Positions 11,011-23,639 of a DNA stretch of 64,000 nucleotides are shown here, one piece after another. Each line of letters starts with the position of its first letter. Position 1 is the first letter of the stretch. Source of the stretch: Porites lobata (taxonomy: Eukaryota > Cnidaria > Anthozoa > Scleractinia > Poritidae); the NCBI GenBank assembly GCA_942486035.1, contig CALNXK010000081.1, forward strand, positions 1,002,001-1,066,000. Direction: 5' to 3'. The notes beneath the pieces were generated by a model. It had not been told where the DNA came from, did no database searches, and worked only from the letters and a program-made list of their open reading frames with translations. Position numbers and translations under genes: made by a program.

Positions 11011-14000
11011 GTCGTCGTCGTCATCGTCATCGTCATCATTATCTTCGTCATTGTCATCGTCATTGTCGTCATCATCATCATCATCTTAGTTTTCTTATTA
11101 TTTCTCTTCCTCTTCTTCTTATTTAAGTATTATTATTATTAATTGCTTTTTTCGTCATCCACAGTGTAAGACTTTACAGAACAAACAATACATTGTAACC
11201 ATAGTGTTCAAACATATTGGTAAACTAGAGCTAACAAGCCTCCCATAACTGCTATTGACTGCCATAAGTAACCTTCATGACTCATTTTACGCGCCTTTAA
11301 ATCCTTAAACATGTACAAAACACTGAAATACAAGCTTTGTAAGCAATTTACCAAGTCCTCCAGCAAAGTAGCTTGAATGTAAAACAGACGCATTTCTTTG
11401 TCCAAGTGCATGCCCAACCATTGCAGTAAACCTTTCCAAGGCATGTAGTACCGCCATGCACGTAGATAGCTCCTGAATAACAGAAACAGGTGGATCACAG
11501 ATTACGTTTTTAATTTCGTCCTTACTGTATGCTGGACAATTTCAGGCGTCAATTAACAAAGCAAAGAACTTTAAAAAAATCGAAATCAAAACATTTTGAC
11601 GTACGTGTAGTTGTTGAGATGAGTTCAAAGCGTTGTCGAGAAAGTCCCCGTATCTTAAAAGAGAAGCTGCTTTATTGAAATAATCCTGCCAACGAACAAA
11701 TATTTTCAAGTGAGGTGTGGAAGAATAAAAAGCTCTTCAGACAACATTCTGTTCCAGGAAACAGTTTATGGACGTAATCGAGATCGGCTAAATGTCAAAA
11801 TCAACACTTGCCTGTATAAGCGTTTTATTGTCGGTGGCAATTTCGTTGCTGTTGAAGTTAAGGATAAAATGGCGATCTGCGATGAACAAAATAGAGTGAC
11901 GTTAACTAACCGTTTACCGGTACTTCAAAATCATAGAAAACGAATTAAAAACCACTATATGAACCTACGATCAAAAACAGAGCCGATTACTTGGCTCCTG
12001 TCAAAAAACATTATACCCGTGATGTTTTGTCCTTTAAACAGGTCACGTTATGCTGCTCCACAGCAGACATCGGATCTTGATAAGATAGGATAGCGTATCT
12101 ACATTTGAATTTCATTTGGCAATGTGTCACTAGTAGTGCGGACGATCCCAGTCGTATGCACGTCACTTACCAGTTATCTTACCCATGATGCTCAGCGAGC
12201 GCCAGCGGCGCTTGAGTAAAACTGCCCAAGTAGAGTAAGAGTCACGTTTACGGCAAACAGCAAACGCCAGAAATTTCTCAAAATAGGAAATGAGCAGACA
12301 AGAACAGCTCAAAAAAAAAGTTCTTATGGATGAAACTGGCGTGAAACCACTAATTTTCGTTTAGGAGTAATGAAAAATAAAAGACAAGAATAGGGAAACT
12401 TTGTCACGTGCGACAAATTCACGTTTCCCGTTTGCAGCAAGAAATAAGCAAAGAATATTTATTTAAAAATGTTATTTTTAGCCGTATTCATACCAGCTAA
12501 TTCGCGAGAAAACGCTCCGTGTCACAATGGATAAAAAAGCTCGATCGTGCCTAATTAGTTTGCTAAATGTCAGCAACACTGAAAAACAGTTATAGAAGCT
12601 TTTAATTAATAAAGAAAACAGTTTTAAACCTTATTCAACACAGCAGCGGCTTTTAAGACGGTTTGAATGTTCTTCCACCTGTAACGGGGCATGAAGCGTG
12701 ACGTCTTTTATAGTAATATATAGTGATAAGCTTGCCAAACTTCAGTACAGAGCGTTCTATCATCGGCACTCACCTCCTAGTAGTTTATCTATAAAGTCGT
12801 CATTTTTTACTTCTATGGAACCGTTGACAGTCTGCGTGATCAATTCTTTAACAGCGGTGGAGGGCACAATTTTGACAGAGCTTGATAAAAAGTTTGTTGT
12901 CTCTGATAAATCCCCCTCCTGAGATGAAACAGAGATTGTCGACGACGGCCTAGTGCTTTTTCCAAGTGAAGGTGTTATCGAAGGGAAAGTTTTTCCTTGT
13001 GCAGGGTACGGCGTCATATGAGAGGCACAAGTCGTTTGAAAAAAGCTCGACGTCCACTTTCTTGTAGGTAAGAAACCTTGTTTTTCAGTGTTTACTGTTT
13101 GTGGTAAATCCCTTTTCTTAGACATCACTGTCAGGGAAGAAGGCTTTGTACTTGCTCCTTGCGAAGGTTTAATCGACAACGAAACACTTCCCTTTGAAAG
13201 GGACGTTTTTCCTTGTCCTGAGTACGTCATATGGGAAGCATAAGTCGCTAGTATTAGACTTGACGTCCTTTTTATTGTTGGAAAGGAATCATTTGTTTCA
13301 TTAAACCCATTTTGTGTGCTCAGTATGTAGGAAGCTGTCAAAGACGAAGCGGTCATTAAAGGTGACTTTAGTGCAGAATAATTCATTCCAGTAGCCAGAG
13401 TGCTGGAAATATCGTATGGCACGGAATTTAATATGTGACTTGGGAGATTAGAGGAAGTTCCAACGGGCTGCCTTGGTGAGTTTTCTGTTTTGGGAACGCT
13501 TGTTGACGGCGAAACCAAAGCTACAACGAAATGGAGGGTGTGTACGATTAACCCCTTTTTTTTTGGCATGGCAATACATTCTGCATTTTTCCTGAATAGT
13601 CTTTATAAAAACAATGTCTAGATTAGACGCGATGCGACTTCTTTTGAAATTATAACTGCAGCGGGTTAATCGAATGGATCTTTTCCGGGTAAGGCTGAGT
13701 TTTCCCACACCATAGTAAGGCCAATCAAGTGTACTCACAGTTACAATGCTAAGTCCCCATACTATTTCATGTCGACCGATTTATAAAACGGTAATCCTAT
13801 TTTATAGAAATATCACATTGGTCGTATTAACGTCTCATGGAATCGAGATGGGGTGCCTATGGTGGAAGCTTACTGCTGTCAATAAAATCTTGGAAAATAA
13901 ATTAACTCATATTTCCCTCTTGAGGTCGATCTTATTAATTTTATTTATTTATTCATTTACTTATTCGAATTCATTGTTATTATTTTTATAAACCGTCCGG

Positions 14001-15415
14001 CAAAAACCTCTTAAAAGCACAAGCACACGTTGAAACGGCGGCTGGCAAAAAAACAGCAAACGCGGGAAAAGTCAGGTCACGTGACCCTCTCTGCCCTTCT
14101 GACTTCACAGCCGCGAATGAGAAATATGTGAAGAATCTACCCTGGTGTTTATTCTACGACCAGTGCATTCGTTTAAAATGCAGGTCAACCAATCACACCA
14201 ATGTGTACCCTCAAAACATATTAAGCAATTAAACCTACCGTAACACAGGGTCTCCGAAATCTTGCTGTATTGTGAGTAAGGGTTGAATTCCTCAGATTTT
14301 TTATATTGAAATACCCTGTGAAAGTCAGCAATGCTCCCGATATTGCTTTTAACTCCAAAAGTGACTGCAATCTTCTTAACACGTCCAAGCCTTCCATCCG
14401 GGATTTTAAATCCTGCTGAATATGTTGCATTCCTTTCCTTCTTTATCATCATGAAAACTTCTGGAAGTTTGGTGAACTTTGTATTAAAAAGGTTTACCAG
14501 ATCACTTTCTTCCTTTGCTGAATCCAAAAGTGGTAAATCAGAAATTGCGTTTCGTAAATTGGTAAAAGAATTGAATCGGTCAAATGTGATGTTTACGCGG
14601 ACTTGTGTGTTGTACAAGGCAACTGCAACGTCTTTAGGGCTTGTTAAAGAATTTGTCACGATGCTTGCGACCAAGGTGAGTTGATCTTTAAACTCTCGAC
14701 TGGAAATTGACTGAGACGAGTCGACTGCAAAAGCAACTCTTGGCTGATGTGGGCATGTTTGACCTGTCATTTTAGAGAAAAATAAACAAAATTACTTCCT
14801 TCGATACGAATTTTGTGAAATCTTTGAAATCATACATTTTCTCGTGAAATTCAGTTATCCTTAATTCTGCTCTGGCCCATGTGATTACACGTTAACTATT
14901 ACATTATTATTGATGATTTTATTAGTTGCTTTAAATTTATGCTAGAGATACGTCAACTGTGAAAGCCGGAACGTCTTTCGGGACCGACGGATTATTAGCT
15001 TTCCTTTCAGTGGTACATTCTGGGACACAAAGATAATACAGCGTGTTCGCATTACGTGCAACCCGAAATTTTATTTTGAATCAGAATTCGTCACTTTAAT
15101 AAAGATCGAAGGGAAGGCTCTTTAATATCAAGATGGACTTTTTTATCATATGAAGAAGGCGCCGAAACGATGCTCTATAATAACTATTGCAAGGAACTGG
15201 GATTGCAAATTTTCTTCCACTATAAGAACTTCTTCATTGAATTAGGCTTGTTACGAATTTGCCATGTAACCCTCATAACAGTATTAATAATTGCTATTGT
15301 ATGACCAGCTCAGCCGACTCATAAATTCGACAAAAAGCAAAATATTCGGTAACAAACCTGATCGTTTATAGCATCCTATGAAAACAATCAGTAGTATCCA
15401 ATACTCAACACCCAT
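5993..15415 (-). CDS. adhesion GPCR: signal peptide, vWA, mucin stalk, GAIN/GPS, TM1 (3' end missing)
   Basis: Exons in order: 15358-15415, 14239-14763, 12774-13520, 11605-11685, 11352-11472, 10757-10882, 10030-10099, 9087-9195, 8411-8457, 7858-7987, 5993-6099. Exon 1 gives a signal peptide (MGVEYWILLIVFIGCYKRS). Exon 2 is one vWA domain with MIDAS DSSQS at about residues 34-38. Exon 3 is Ser/Thr-rich (mucin-like). The next six exons form a GAIN domain (LHALERFTAMV; PIQIKMRHFE) leading into the GPS, split over two exons: CVFWDY, then GKWSRRGCRV and TECHCDHMTNYAVLM. The last exon is TM1 (FILTVITYIGCSVSIFSAFL). Phases agree from exon 1 to 3 and from 11685 to 5993, but not between 12774 and 11685, where one exon is unresolved. 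Family knowledge: GPS is the autoproteolysis site, and cleavage leaves a tethered agonist. TM2-7 were not found in 1-5992: a long intron, a lost end, or a pseudogene. Confidence 0.8.
6126..6380. repeat. MITE family A, copy 1
   Basis: Ends in 'taatagagagatta' and 'aatctctctaata'. The body contains 'gtaccacgtgaccaag' and 'cagttctatccataagaa', shared with copies at about 12236 and 45689. It lies in the intron between the GPS and TM1 exons of the adhesion GPCR gene. Confidence 0.75.
6844..7197. repeat. long inverted repeat, about 150-bp arms
   Basis: 'tagagtaccgaagtg' on the left is mirrored by 'cacttcggtactcta' on the right, and the match continues with few differences through 'gaacaacgtccaagacgcc' and 'gcaaattgtctctgagatatt' to a short central loop. 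Non-coding foldback element inside the adhesion GPCR intron. Confidence 0.9.
10964..11087. repeat. CAT/CGT triplet microsatellite
   Basis: Runs of catcat, then gtcgtc, then mixed catcgt/cattgt triplets. Open frames here (poly-His, poly-Ile, poly-Met) are artefacts of the repeat. It lies in an intron of the adhesion GPCR gene. Confidence 0.95.
12236..12440. repeat. MITE family A, copy 2 (body reversed relative to copy 3)
   Basis: Begins 'agagtcacgtttacggcaaac' and contains 'gttcttatggatgaaactggcgt' and 'gtcacgtgcgacaaa', the reverse complement of the body of the copy at 45689. Its right end is degenerate. Confidence 0.65.
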
Positions 15416-18400
15416 AGCAATCACAGTGGGGCTAAGTGACTCAGCAGTTGAACTGATCAGTGTTTTTATGACTGCCTTTCAAGAGAGCTGTGTAAGTAAA
15501 ACAAGACGTCTCTTTCTTCGCCTTTGCGAAGAAGTGTTGTTTGCTTTGTATGAGAAACTTCACCTGTCGTAATCAAACAGCCAAAAAGCTCTTTTAATGG
15601 ATATTGATGACTTTTAACAGAAAACTTGAAAAGTCGGAAGTTTCTAAATCAACAGGGCATCCCTTCATAAATCGCCTATTTGCGTTCCTATGACAACTTC
15701 GGCATCATAAAAAAGCGGGAACGGCAGTAAGCGGTTTACAGTTGACAATTTTGGTTAAGACATGACAGAAAGTTGCGTAGAATCAAAGTCAGGAAAGAAA
15801 GATTATTTTTTTTTCCTGATTAGAAGACACTTAAACTAGAACATCTTGCAATAAGCAGCAAGTATACAGAGGATATGAATCAGAGAGTATCCGGCTTAAC
15901 CAAAAAAAGAAAAATCTAGTTTATAAAAATTAGCAGACATCTGCTCGATAATAAGGAGAGTTGTTTTTTGTATTCCCAGTTTGGCAAGTCTGAGCTAGAG
16001 TGGTCAGGAGATTAATTTTTTCTTTGTGAGCTTCACGTGTTGACGTATTCAGTATATTAATCCTATAAACCCTGACATATCGCAAGTCAAATTCTCATTT
16101 GTTGTCCTTATTACACATTGATGATTCTATAGAATTGATATTTCAGGGAGAAATTTCGTGCTGATCATTCTTAGGGCTGAAAGTGTTAATCGCACTTAAA
16201 TAAGAATCTTTGCGATGTGACCTATCGTTACTACATCACTATCAAGGCAATTTTCAATTTTTATTTTAATATTCAATAATGTTCAAATTGGCTATATTGC
16301 CTACAAATTAAATATCATTCAAAAATCGTTTTGTTCTCACTTCATGATATATATAAATGATGATGTGGTCATGGTTTATATACTTTCTCATGTTATCTCA
16401 AGATCTTTCCCAACGCTAGCACTTCAACTGATGATTACCGGGAGCTTTTACGTCACAAAGGTTTTATCAAGTTATAGATCTAGCTCTGCTATTCAACGAC
16501 CTCATTCAAGTTCAATGGGCGATCTCGTTGCCGTCTCGATAATTAATTCAATGTCAGCAAAATATCTTTACTTGATTATGTTACTTGGGGTGATTTTTTA
16601 CGTGGGCATTTTCTCTAACCTTATCTCAAACGAGTGAAGGCTGGTTGTCACAAGCGGAGGAGTCCGAATCAGAAATGTAATCAGAAGCGTAAAGGATCAA
16701 AGGAACTGGCGAAGTTTGCTAGCCGGTGGGGCGGGGGGGGGGGGGGTACTCCCCTATAAAAGTGACAGGGGTGCTCGTCGTAACTTTTAGGGGTTTAAAT
16801 TTGTGGATTGGTACCAATTAGGGTGCTAATACCTAAAATGACTGCTGCCAGATAAAGATTTATGATAATACTTTCAAAAAGTCCTTGACAAGAAAGTATT
16901 TGAAAGTTATCTTTATTACTATTAAAATTTGCATGGCCAGTAAAGTGATTTGTTGTTGTTAAATTGGTACCTCTTTATAGGGGTGGAAATGAATTTGGGA
17001 AACGCCCATGAAACAAGATTCTGGTACCTTTTAGGGGTATTCTCGAAATTTTCCGACGGGTACCCCCGTCACTTTTATAGGGGAGTACCCCGGGGGGTTA
17101 GCTATTCTAATTATAAGGCCGTCGCTTATGATTTAGTGAAACAGCAGATCGTCGAAGTCGCAAGCGGTGTACAGTACAGTTCAGTACAGTTTAATCCTCC
17201 AAACAGTAGTCATGTGATATGTGATATGAGATATGTGTGATATGCTTGATATTTTTCTTTTCTGCTTGCGACTTGTCTATCTGGTTTTCACAAGCCTGTT
17301 CCAGACGTCCAGATAGTGGGTGCGGCTTAAAGAGAAGTGGGCAGGAAAAATAGCGAAGAGTTGACTTCGCGCTACAAACCACTATCTGAATTCCTGGAAC
17401 TTTATATGCGGTAACGTCTTAACAAAATCGCAAAGGACGGAGCCTGTTTGCATTTGAACGGATGGATACAACGACAAACTGGTGGAAAAAAATTTTAAGT
17501 GCAAATGGTATTTTTACCCATTGCGTTCCTGGAACGGGCCAACTAGCTATATATAGGGACCTATGGTCCTTCTTCGAAGCGGAACGGATAGATGACTGGT
17601 AGCCGAGTTAATTTTTGTTTCGTTTTCAACGTGCAGACTTTCGCCCTTTTTTTCGGAACTGCTCAATCGCTACTGTAACAGCTCTCGGAAAGAAAAAGCG
17701 GGGGAAAGAACTTGTTCTCGTCCCCAGGGCTCATACATCTCGCTCGCGGTGGGTGCATTTTACAAAATGTTTTCGTATAAACAATTTAATTTTGCTACTG
17801 GAACCAGTGCTAGCCTCTACCTGAACAGTTTCGTCTCTTCACGGTAAGACTGGAGTCTGCCCTTTGACGGAATCGGTGGAAGAACATGAAAGTGTTTTTC
17901 AAAAGGCTGGTTCTTGCGACTCCGACTCGAGTCGAGCTTTTAATAATAACTTACTATACTACTCTGTTTTTTTACTATTATCTCTTAATCTCTTAAAACA
18001 TAGCGAGTGGAGTGCGTCGCAGAGTAGCCCTACCCTGGCTAGCAACCTAAGAAGTTAGTCTGTGGCGCAGGCTGTAATTCGTAAGGGCTCTTGCGTATAG
18101 TACGCACTTCGACTTCGTCTCCGACTTCTATTTAAACCGTTGCTAATCCAGCCTTATATGCTTTTCAGGATCTCGCGCAAATTAACTATTCTAATGAAAG
18201 TGGTTTAAAAATGTTTTATAGCAAACTTGCCGTGAAATCTGTTTCGCTAACATCAGTTTTAGTCTGGTTTATCTGCTAACATTTGCGCAATCTCTAATGA
18301 ACTACTCGTAAAAGGGAAAAATTCTAAAACTACAGAAACTTCATTAACAGGTAGTCTTCTGGTGCTTTATTTTGTGTTCAATGGCGTTGAACGCGTTGAA

Positions 18401-18558
18401 TTCTCAAAGCGCCATTTATTTATTAGCTAATCACGACGAGGCATTAATAATTTATACGTTTGTCACAGAAACGAATGAGTTCTCTTCCAAGATAACACAA
18501 TAAATGTTGTGAAAGCATAAATATTTTTGGGACATGAGCAGTTAAATCGCCTCCCATC
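15416..18558. other. intergenic between adhesion GPCR start and Dickkopf-like gene 1
   Basis: No exon with both splice support and a recognisable domain was seen. It should hold the promoter of the minus-strand receptor gene and of Dickkopf-like gene 1, but no convincing motif was identified. A foldback element with a G14 run occupies 16733-17097. Confidence 0.5.
16733..17097. repeat. foldback element with G14 run and GGGGTACTCC termini
   Basis: A run of 14 G (16733-16746) leads into 'gtactcccctataaaagtgac', mirrored at 17068-17091 by 'gtcacttttataggggagtac' followed by C/G runs. Shorter 'ggtacc...ttatagggg' words recur inside. Non-coding. Confidence 0.85.
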
Positions 18559-21500
18559 ATGGCTGGAAATTCTAGATTTCTGTGGATTTCTTCAACTTTG
18601 TGGCTGCTGTATATTTCTTTCGCCTGGTCAAATGCTATTCAGCGACACAAAGAGCCGGCCGATGAGGACAAGAGTATCATAGTTAAAAAGGTCAGGGAAA
18701 ATTTATAATTATATTATAACGAAGTACCAGATATTATCGATATTAGCATACAATCTATTACTGCGTGAATTATCTTTCTTGCCTGATCACTGAACGATGA
18801 AAGGAGCATCCTGTAATTTGTAATTGAGGGTAGAGTTATTGGAAATTAAGTTTGTTTTTACCTCGTCAGGCAGCCATTTTGAAACTATACCCTTTATTTA
18901 ATTAGGATTGGTTATATCTGAAGCAATAGCATTTTAGTGACCAGTTCCTAGATAAGGGTAATCCAACAGAGATATATAATATCATGACTAGGCGTGCTGC
19001 GCCATTATATAAGCGCAGCGTGATTGGAGTGGCTGATTATTAGTCTACCACTTGCCCAGTACTTCTTTGTGGGAAACACGAACAAAAGCACAATAATTGG
19101 TACATACGGCAAAAGGTAACTATATATTTTAAAAATTACTGGTGGATAAACGTCATGCTGATAATGTATCAAGGGTGAATTGGGCAGGATGTCATCATCA
19201 TCATCATCATCATCATAATCATGCTCAGATCATCATCAGTATCGTCGTATCACTTGCTACCCAATTAGTAATTTTGATCCTATAACAATTTGAATACGAC
19301 CCTTAAGTATTCGCCAAAACAAGTTCAACTCTTCTTACTCTCCGGTTATTCAAACTTTGGATAGCGCTATCCACGGATAAATCACCATCCAGCGGATCAG
19401 TCACTGTATTGCGGATCAATTATACGCTATCCGCCGAATAGTGTTTTATTCGGTGGATAGTGCTATCCAACGTTTGAACAACCAAGGCCTCGAGTTTATT
19501 TGCTCCAGTGACTTCATTCTTAATTTATCCTTATTAGTTTAGACATGGCCTAATCAGTCTTCAAGAGGTAGCGAGTACAAATTGTAATAACAAATTTCCA
19601 CATAATTACTGCAGAGTAACTCCCCGTTACTTATGTAATCATAACTATGACAAAATTCTCCAATCAGATTGGCTATGAACTGCCCTGATTTCAGCCTTAA
19701 TAGGACAATTTAATTGGATAATACGTACGCGCCATCACACGCGCGCTTTAATGGTTTTTTTTCACTGCTAGCAAAAAAAAATTGGAATTTCTTCTGTTTT
19801 GATTTTAAAAAGAGCCTTATGTATCACAATCGTCCAATTCGGTCTGTTATCATACTCGAAATTAAACAAATCGTATTAAACAAATCATACTCCCGCTACG
19901 CGGTCGTCCGATTTTGTTAATCACTCGTATGATTATAGACCAAATTGGACTCCACTCAGTCCTGTTACTAATACTAATAATCTGAGTAACAATTGAGAAA
20001 GCCTTTGCGATTATAAAGTAAAGCTTTTTCAAGTAAAGAGCAGTCATCGAAGTAAACAAATCGCTGCTGGAAGCAAATAGCTGTGTATTTGGCTTTCCAA
20101 GAGAGGGAAACGCACATTGGATTAGAGAGTAGCGCGAGAATATTTTAAAAAGAGTAAAAAATCAGAATTAAGTAAATCTGAATTCTTTTCACAATTTTAA
20201 AAGCAAAAATATTGAATTTTAGCCATTTGCAAAAAATGCATTGTTACATGATATTCGTTTATCTCTTTACAGATGATAGCACCTGGCTATTATTCCCAAG
20301 AATGTAATGCACACAAGCGATGCAAAGATCCTGTTAAATATTGCCACATGTTTTTGTGCGTGGACTGTTTAAAAGAAAACGTAGCCTGCACTCAGAATGG
20401 TCAGTGTTGTCCTGGATCAGAGTGTATCTATGGCCGCTGTAAGACTGGGGCTGCCGCTGGACAAGCAGGTAAGATCGTTAATTTCTTGGCTACAGATTGG
20501 GTCGACATGGTCAATGATGCAGATTATTGCATTTCTGAACAGACTGAGCTTTCGATTCTTAAGTGATTAAGCTGGTAGGCAGCGAATTCAGAAAGGAAAG
20601 GATGGGAAGAGAGGAGGAAGGAAGGATAGATTCGTATGAAAAGTCCAAATTGTGGCCTTTGCGCATGCGCCAAAAACAACTCTAAAGCTTTTTAGAATTA
20701 CATCAAATTAGCAGGAAAATATGCCTTTAGTGTCGCACAATTCATTTTTGCCATTCCATGCTACTTGGCTGAAGGTCTGTTCAACACTTACGAGCAGTTA
20801 AAAAGTGCGGTTTAAATGAAAAAGCTTTTAAAATTTCCCACATGGGTTAAATCTGAATCACTTTGTGCTGGTTTTTCATTGCAGGAGCGTTTTGTGACAG
20901 ACAAAGTGACTGTAAAGACCCAGATCTTTGTTGTGTTCGCGAGGCTGCCATTAACCCCGCCATTTCGATTTGTAAGCCCGCCTTAGATGAACATCAAACG
21001 TGTGGACCGTATAATCAGTACCGTACGCTCTACATTGGTGGTACTGTGCAACCAGCCTGTGGTCCTTGCAAGCAAGGATTAACGTGCAAACAAGTCGGGT
21101 AAGGAAACACCTGTATGTGGAAAAAGTTTCATGTGCACATAAACCAGTTATAGTCTGCTGGCAGGCTCTGTAGCATTTTGATTTGTTGACGGACCTCGGC
21201 GTCTCACTGTATTTTACTTCTCACGTTACAGTTTAGGTTGTTAAAATCCCCTTTACGTCTTTAATTTCCCTTTTCTTAATTTTTCCAAGGAAAAAAATTT
21301 AATCCAAAAATTTTGAAGTTAGGCAATCAGTAAGGCGAAAGACTTCAGCCTTTGTAATTGAGGTAATTATAATAATTGTCAAAGGGGAGATTTACGATTC
21401 CTTGCGCGCGCAATGGCCCTTTGATAGAAAGGTCCAAGGACTTCTGCTCGGATTATAGATTTAAGAGGAAGCTAGTGAAATTGGTGAAATATTAATCTCC

Positions 21501-21690
21501 TACACAGTCTCCCTTTGTGTCCTGGAGAAAGGCATATAGAATGAAGACTTAAAGAACATCTACGTAAGGGGATTGGTGGTGCCTGTGTTGAACTGTGGGA
21601 TAAATGTTTTGTGTTATTTAATTTTTCAGGATATTTGGCGTCCACCAAGTTTGTCTTCCAGAATCAACCCCTTCCGTAGGAAAGAAGTAA
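18559..21690 (+). CDS. Dickkopf-like secreted protein 1
   Basis: Exons 18559-18690, 20273-20468, 20885-21098, 21630-21690; phases 0, 1, 2 close exactly to 200 residues. Exon 1 encodes a signal peptide (MAGNSRFLWISS...FAWSNA). C1 spans residues 55-100 with ten cysteines (ECNAHKRC, YC, LCVDC, AC, QCC, EC, RC) in one exon. A linker of about 12 residues leads to C2, residues 113-189, also ten cysteines (FCDRQSDC, CC, IC, TC, AC, PC, TC and VC in the last exon). Family knowledge: Dickkopf proteins are secreted, and DKK1/2/4 bind LRP5/6 to antagonise Wnt. The short linker is more like DKK3 than DKK1/2/4, so receptor binding should not be assumed. Upstream neighbour is the divergent adhesion GPCR gene; Dickkopf-like gene 2 lies tail-to-tail. 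Confidence 0.9.
19344..19483. repeat. 140-bp MITE with GGATAGCGCTATCC termini
   Basis: 'ggttattcaaactttggata' on the left is mirrored by 'tatccaacgtttgaacaacc' on the right, and each end holds a small palindrome (ggatagcgctatcc / ggatagtgctatcc). It lies in the first intron of Dickkopf-like gene 1. Confidence 0.85.
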
Positions 21691-23639
21691 AAAGTAACCA
21701 TCGAACTTTGCTTTAAGGATGAGAAGTTCATGAACGCTTACCTCAAAGTTAAGCCAGTAATAAAGAGCTCAAAATTGTGCGAGAAATCCGATGTTTGCTT
21801 GGCGCCGAGAAAAAATAGTTGTCACTAAATCAGTGCCAATCGACGGTCTGCAGAATTCAGTATATATTTATTAACAAATCAGTTTTGATGATTCAAGTGA
21901 TTATGTGTGGTCATGAATCAGTTATTCCTTGCTTTATCCGTAATTCGTATCTTTTAGAAATACTTCGAAGAATTTAAGGTGAATACGAACAAATAGAAGA
22001 GGTTTGCTCTCTGTAAACTCAATGTTAATTAAATCACTCTCCGACCATTTTTTTTTTTTTACCGTAACCCACTTTGCCTCAACAAATTTGAGTTTGAGTA
22101 AGTTTCTCCAGTGTTTTGTTGCGTCGCGCTTCAGGTATGAAGGACAGAAAGAGCACAGTTACTACTAGTAATAAACACACTTGTTTGATAAAAGCAGAGT
22201 CCAGTTGTGAGTATGTCGTTAGTTGAATAAAGTCAAACCGCTCTTGGCGTTCACCTTCATTAAATTTTTATACGAATATCTGTTTTACAGACAGTTCTCT
22301 TAGTACCGAGGAGACCGCCTTCATACAACCCCCGGCTACCTCTGTGATACGGACACCCCTGTAACGCAGACACTTGGCTCGGTATCCAGTTTAGTGTCCG
22401 AGTGAAGGAGGTCTGTCGTTTTTTTAACAGACTGGTTAATCAGCCTTGTTCATCCCCGAGAAAAATTCCTTTTAGTCCGTGCCTAGATGCAGCAGCACCA
22501 GAAGACAAGTTCCGTAGAGTTTCTAGCAGTGAGCTTGTAACCAATATCATCATACACTATATAAAGATTTTCATACTCAGTCGGTTCAACTATGTTCTCT
22601 CCAAATCATAACCTAAAAAATTTTAGGCTCAAGCAGACCTCGAACCACATGACCTTAACGACGAATGGACATTTTTTCTATGGGTACCAAGCCAATGAAG
22701 CGACCCACAGAAAGGTAAAGTAGGTCAACTGCGATTTCTTAACACTCGGCGACAGAAAATATATACTAAACAGTAACAATGAGGATGAATGTACATGCAA
22801 AAGCGTAAACCACGGTACAGAATGCCTCAAATACAAAGTATCAATTCACAAGCTCGTTATAAGCGAAGAAGTCAAGTGAATCAAAGCGATCTCGCCCTTT
22901 GTTGCACTTGGAATGTAGAAGGCTGTCAGAGGGTTTCTGAGTTCCGGGCCTGTGTGGTGGTTCAGTTAGAATAAAGAACTAAAACAAAACAACAATGTCA
23001 AACTCCAACAAGTGAAAAAAAAGATAAGGATTAGTATAAGCTAACGTCCACCCAACTAATCCGGCAATTATTCTTCCATAAAGTGTACTGCGAGGGCCAA
23101 AAGTACAATAACAAAAAAGGACTATATAAAAAATGATTTTATTTGCATGGCTAATGGTTGATAAAGGTACAATTTAATGATAAACGACTTCATGAATGTC
23201 TATCTTATTCGTTTAAGATCCACTTTTACTTTCTGCAAAAAAGAAAACTAGTTTTGAACTACATTAATTACGCCGATTATTCTGAACTACATTTTCTAAA
23301 GAAAACAATTACAAGTGAGTAAAGCTACTGTTACAAAAATACGTACCCTAGCTTGTGATCCACTTCACTTTCTACAAAAGCAAAAACGGATCATAGAGCT
23401 AAAATCTTCACTGATTCTGCTTTTTCTTCAGCCTACCAATCTTTGTATATAGCATTTAAAGATTTATACAGTTGGCCATACAGTTATTTCAGATATGTTC
23501 TTACATTCTCAGATGTAAAACTACTTGTCGGTTTAGTCTTCTAAGCCGTGAATTCCGACAAAGGACGCAAATTACTGAGACTGATAGATTGGCTTCTCTG
23601 TACACATTAAAGGACAAACGATGTCCCGTCTTCTTCACA
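21691..23639. other. 3' flanks of convergent Dickkopf-like genes 1 and 2
   Basis: No further exons were recognised. The two genes end facing each other here, so both 3' UTRs are expected in this interval. Confidence 0.5.
21759..21764 (+). terminator. polyadenylation signal AATAAA
   Basis: Canonical hexamer about 70 nt behind the stop codon of Dickkopf-like gene 1, in a plausible 3' UTR position. Confidence 0.5.

Noticed and set aside
10945..11142. Open frames rich in Ile, His or Met
   Set aside because: They are read-outs of the CAT/CGT microsatellite in different frames.
11208..11498. Minus ORF SYLRAWRYYMPWKGLLQWLG
   Set aside because: A different frame of the same exon reads LSTCMAVLHALERFTAMVG, which fits the GAIN domain and the intron phases.
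14331..14684. 117-residue + strand ORF
   Set aside because: Antisense shadow of the vWA exon, whose MIDAS motif and splice phases are on the minus strand.
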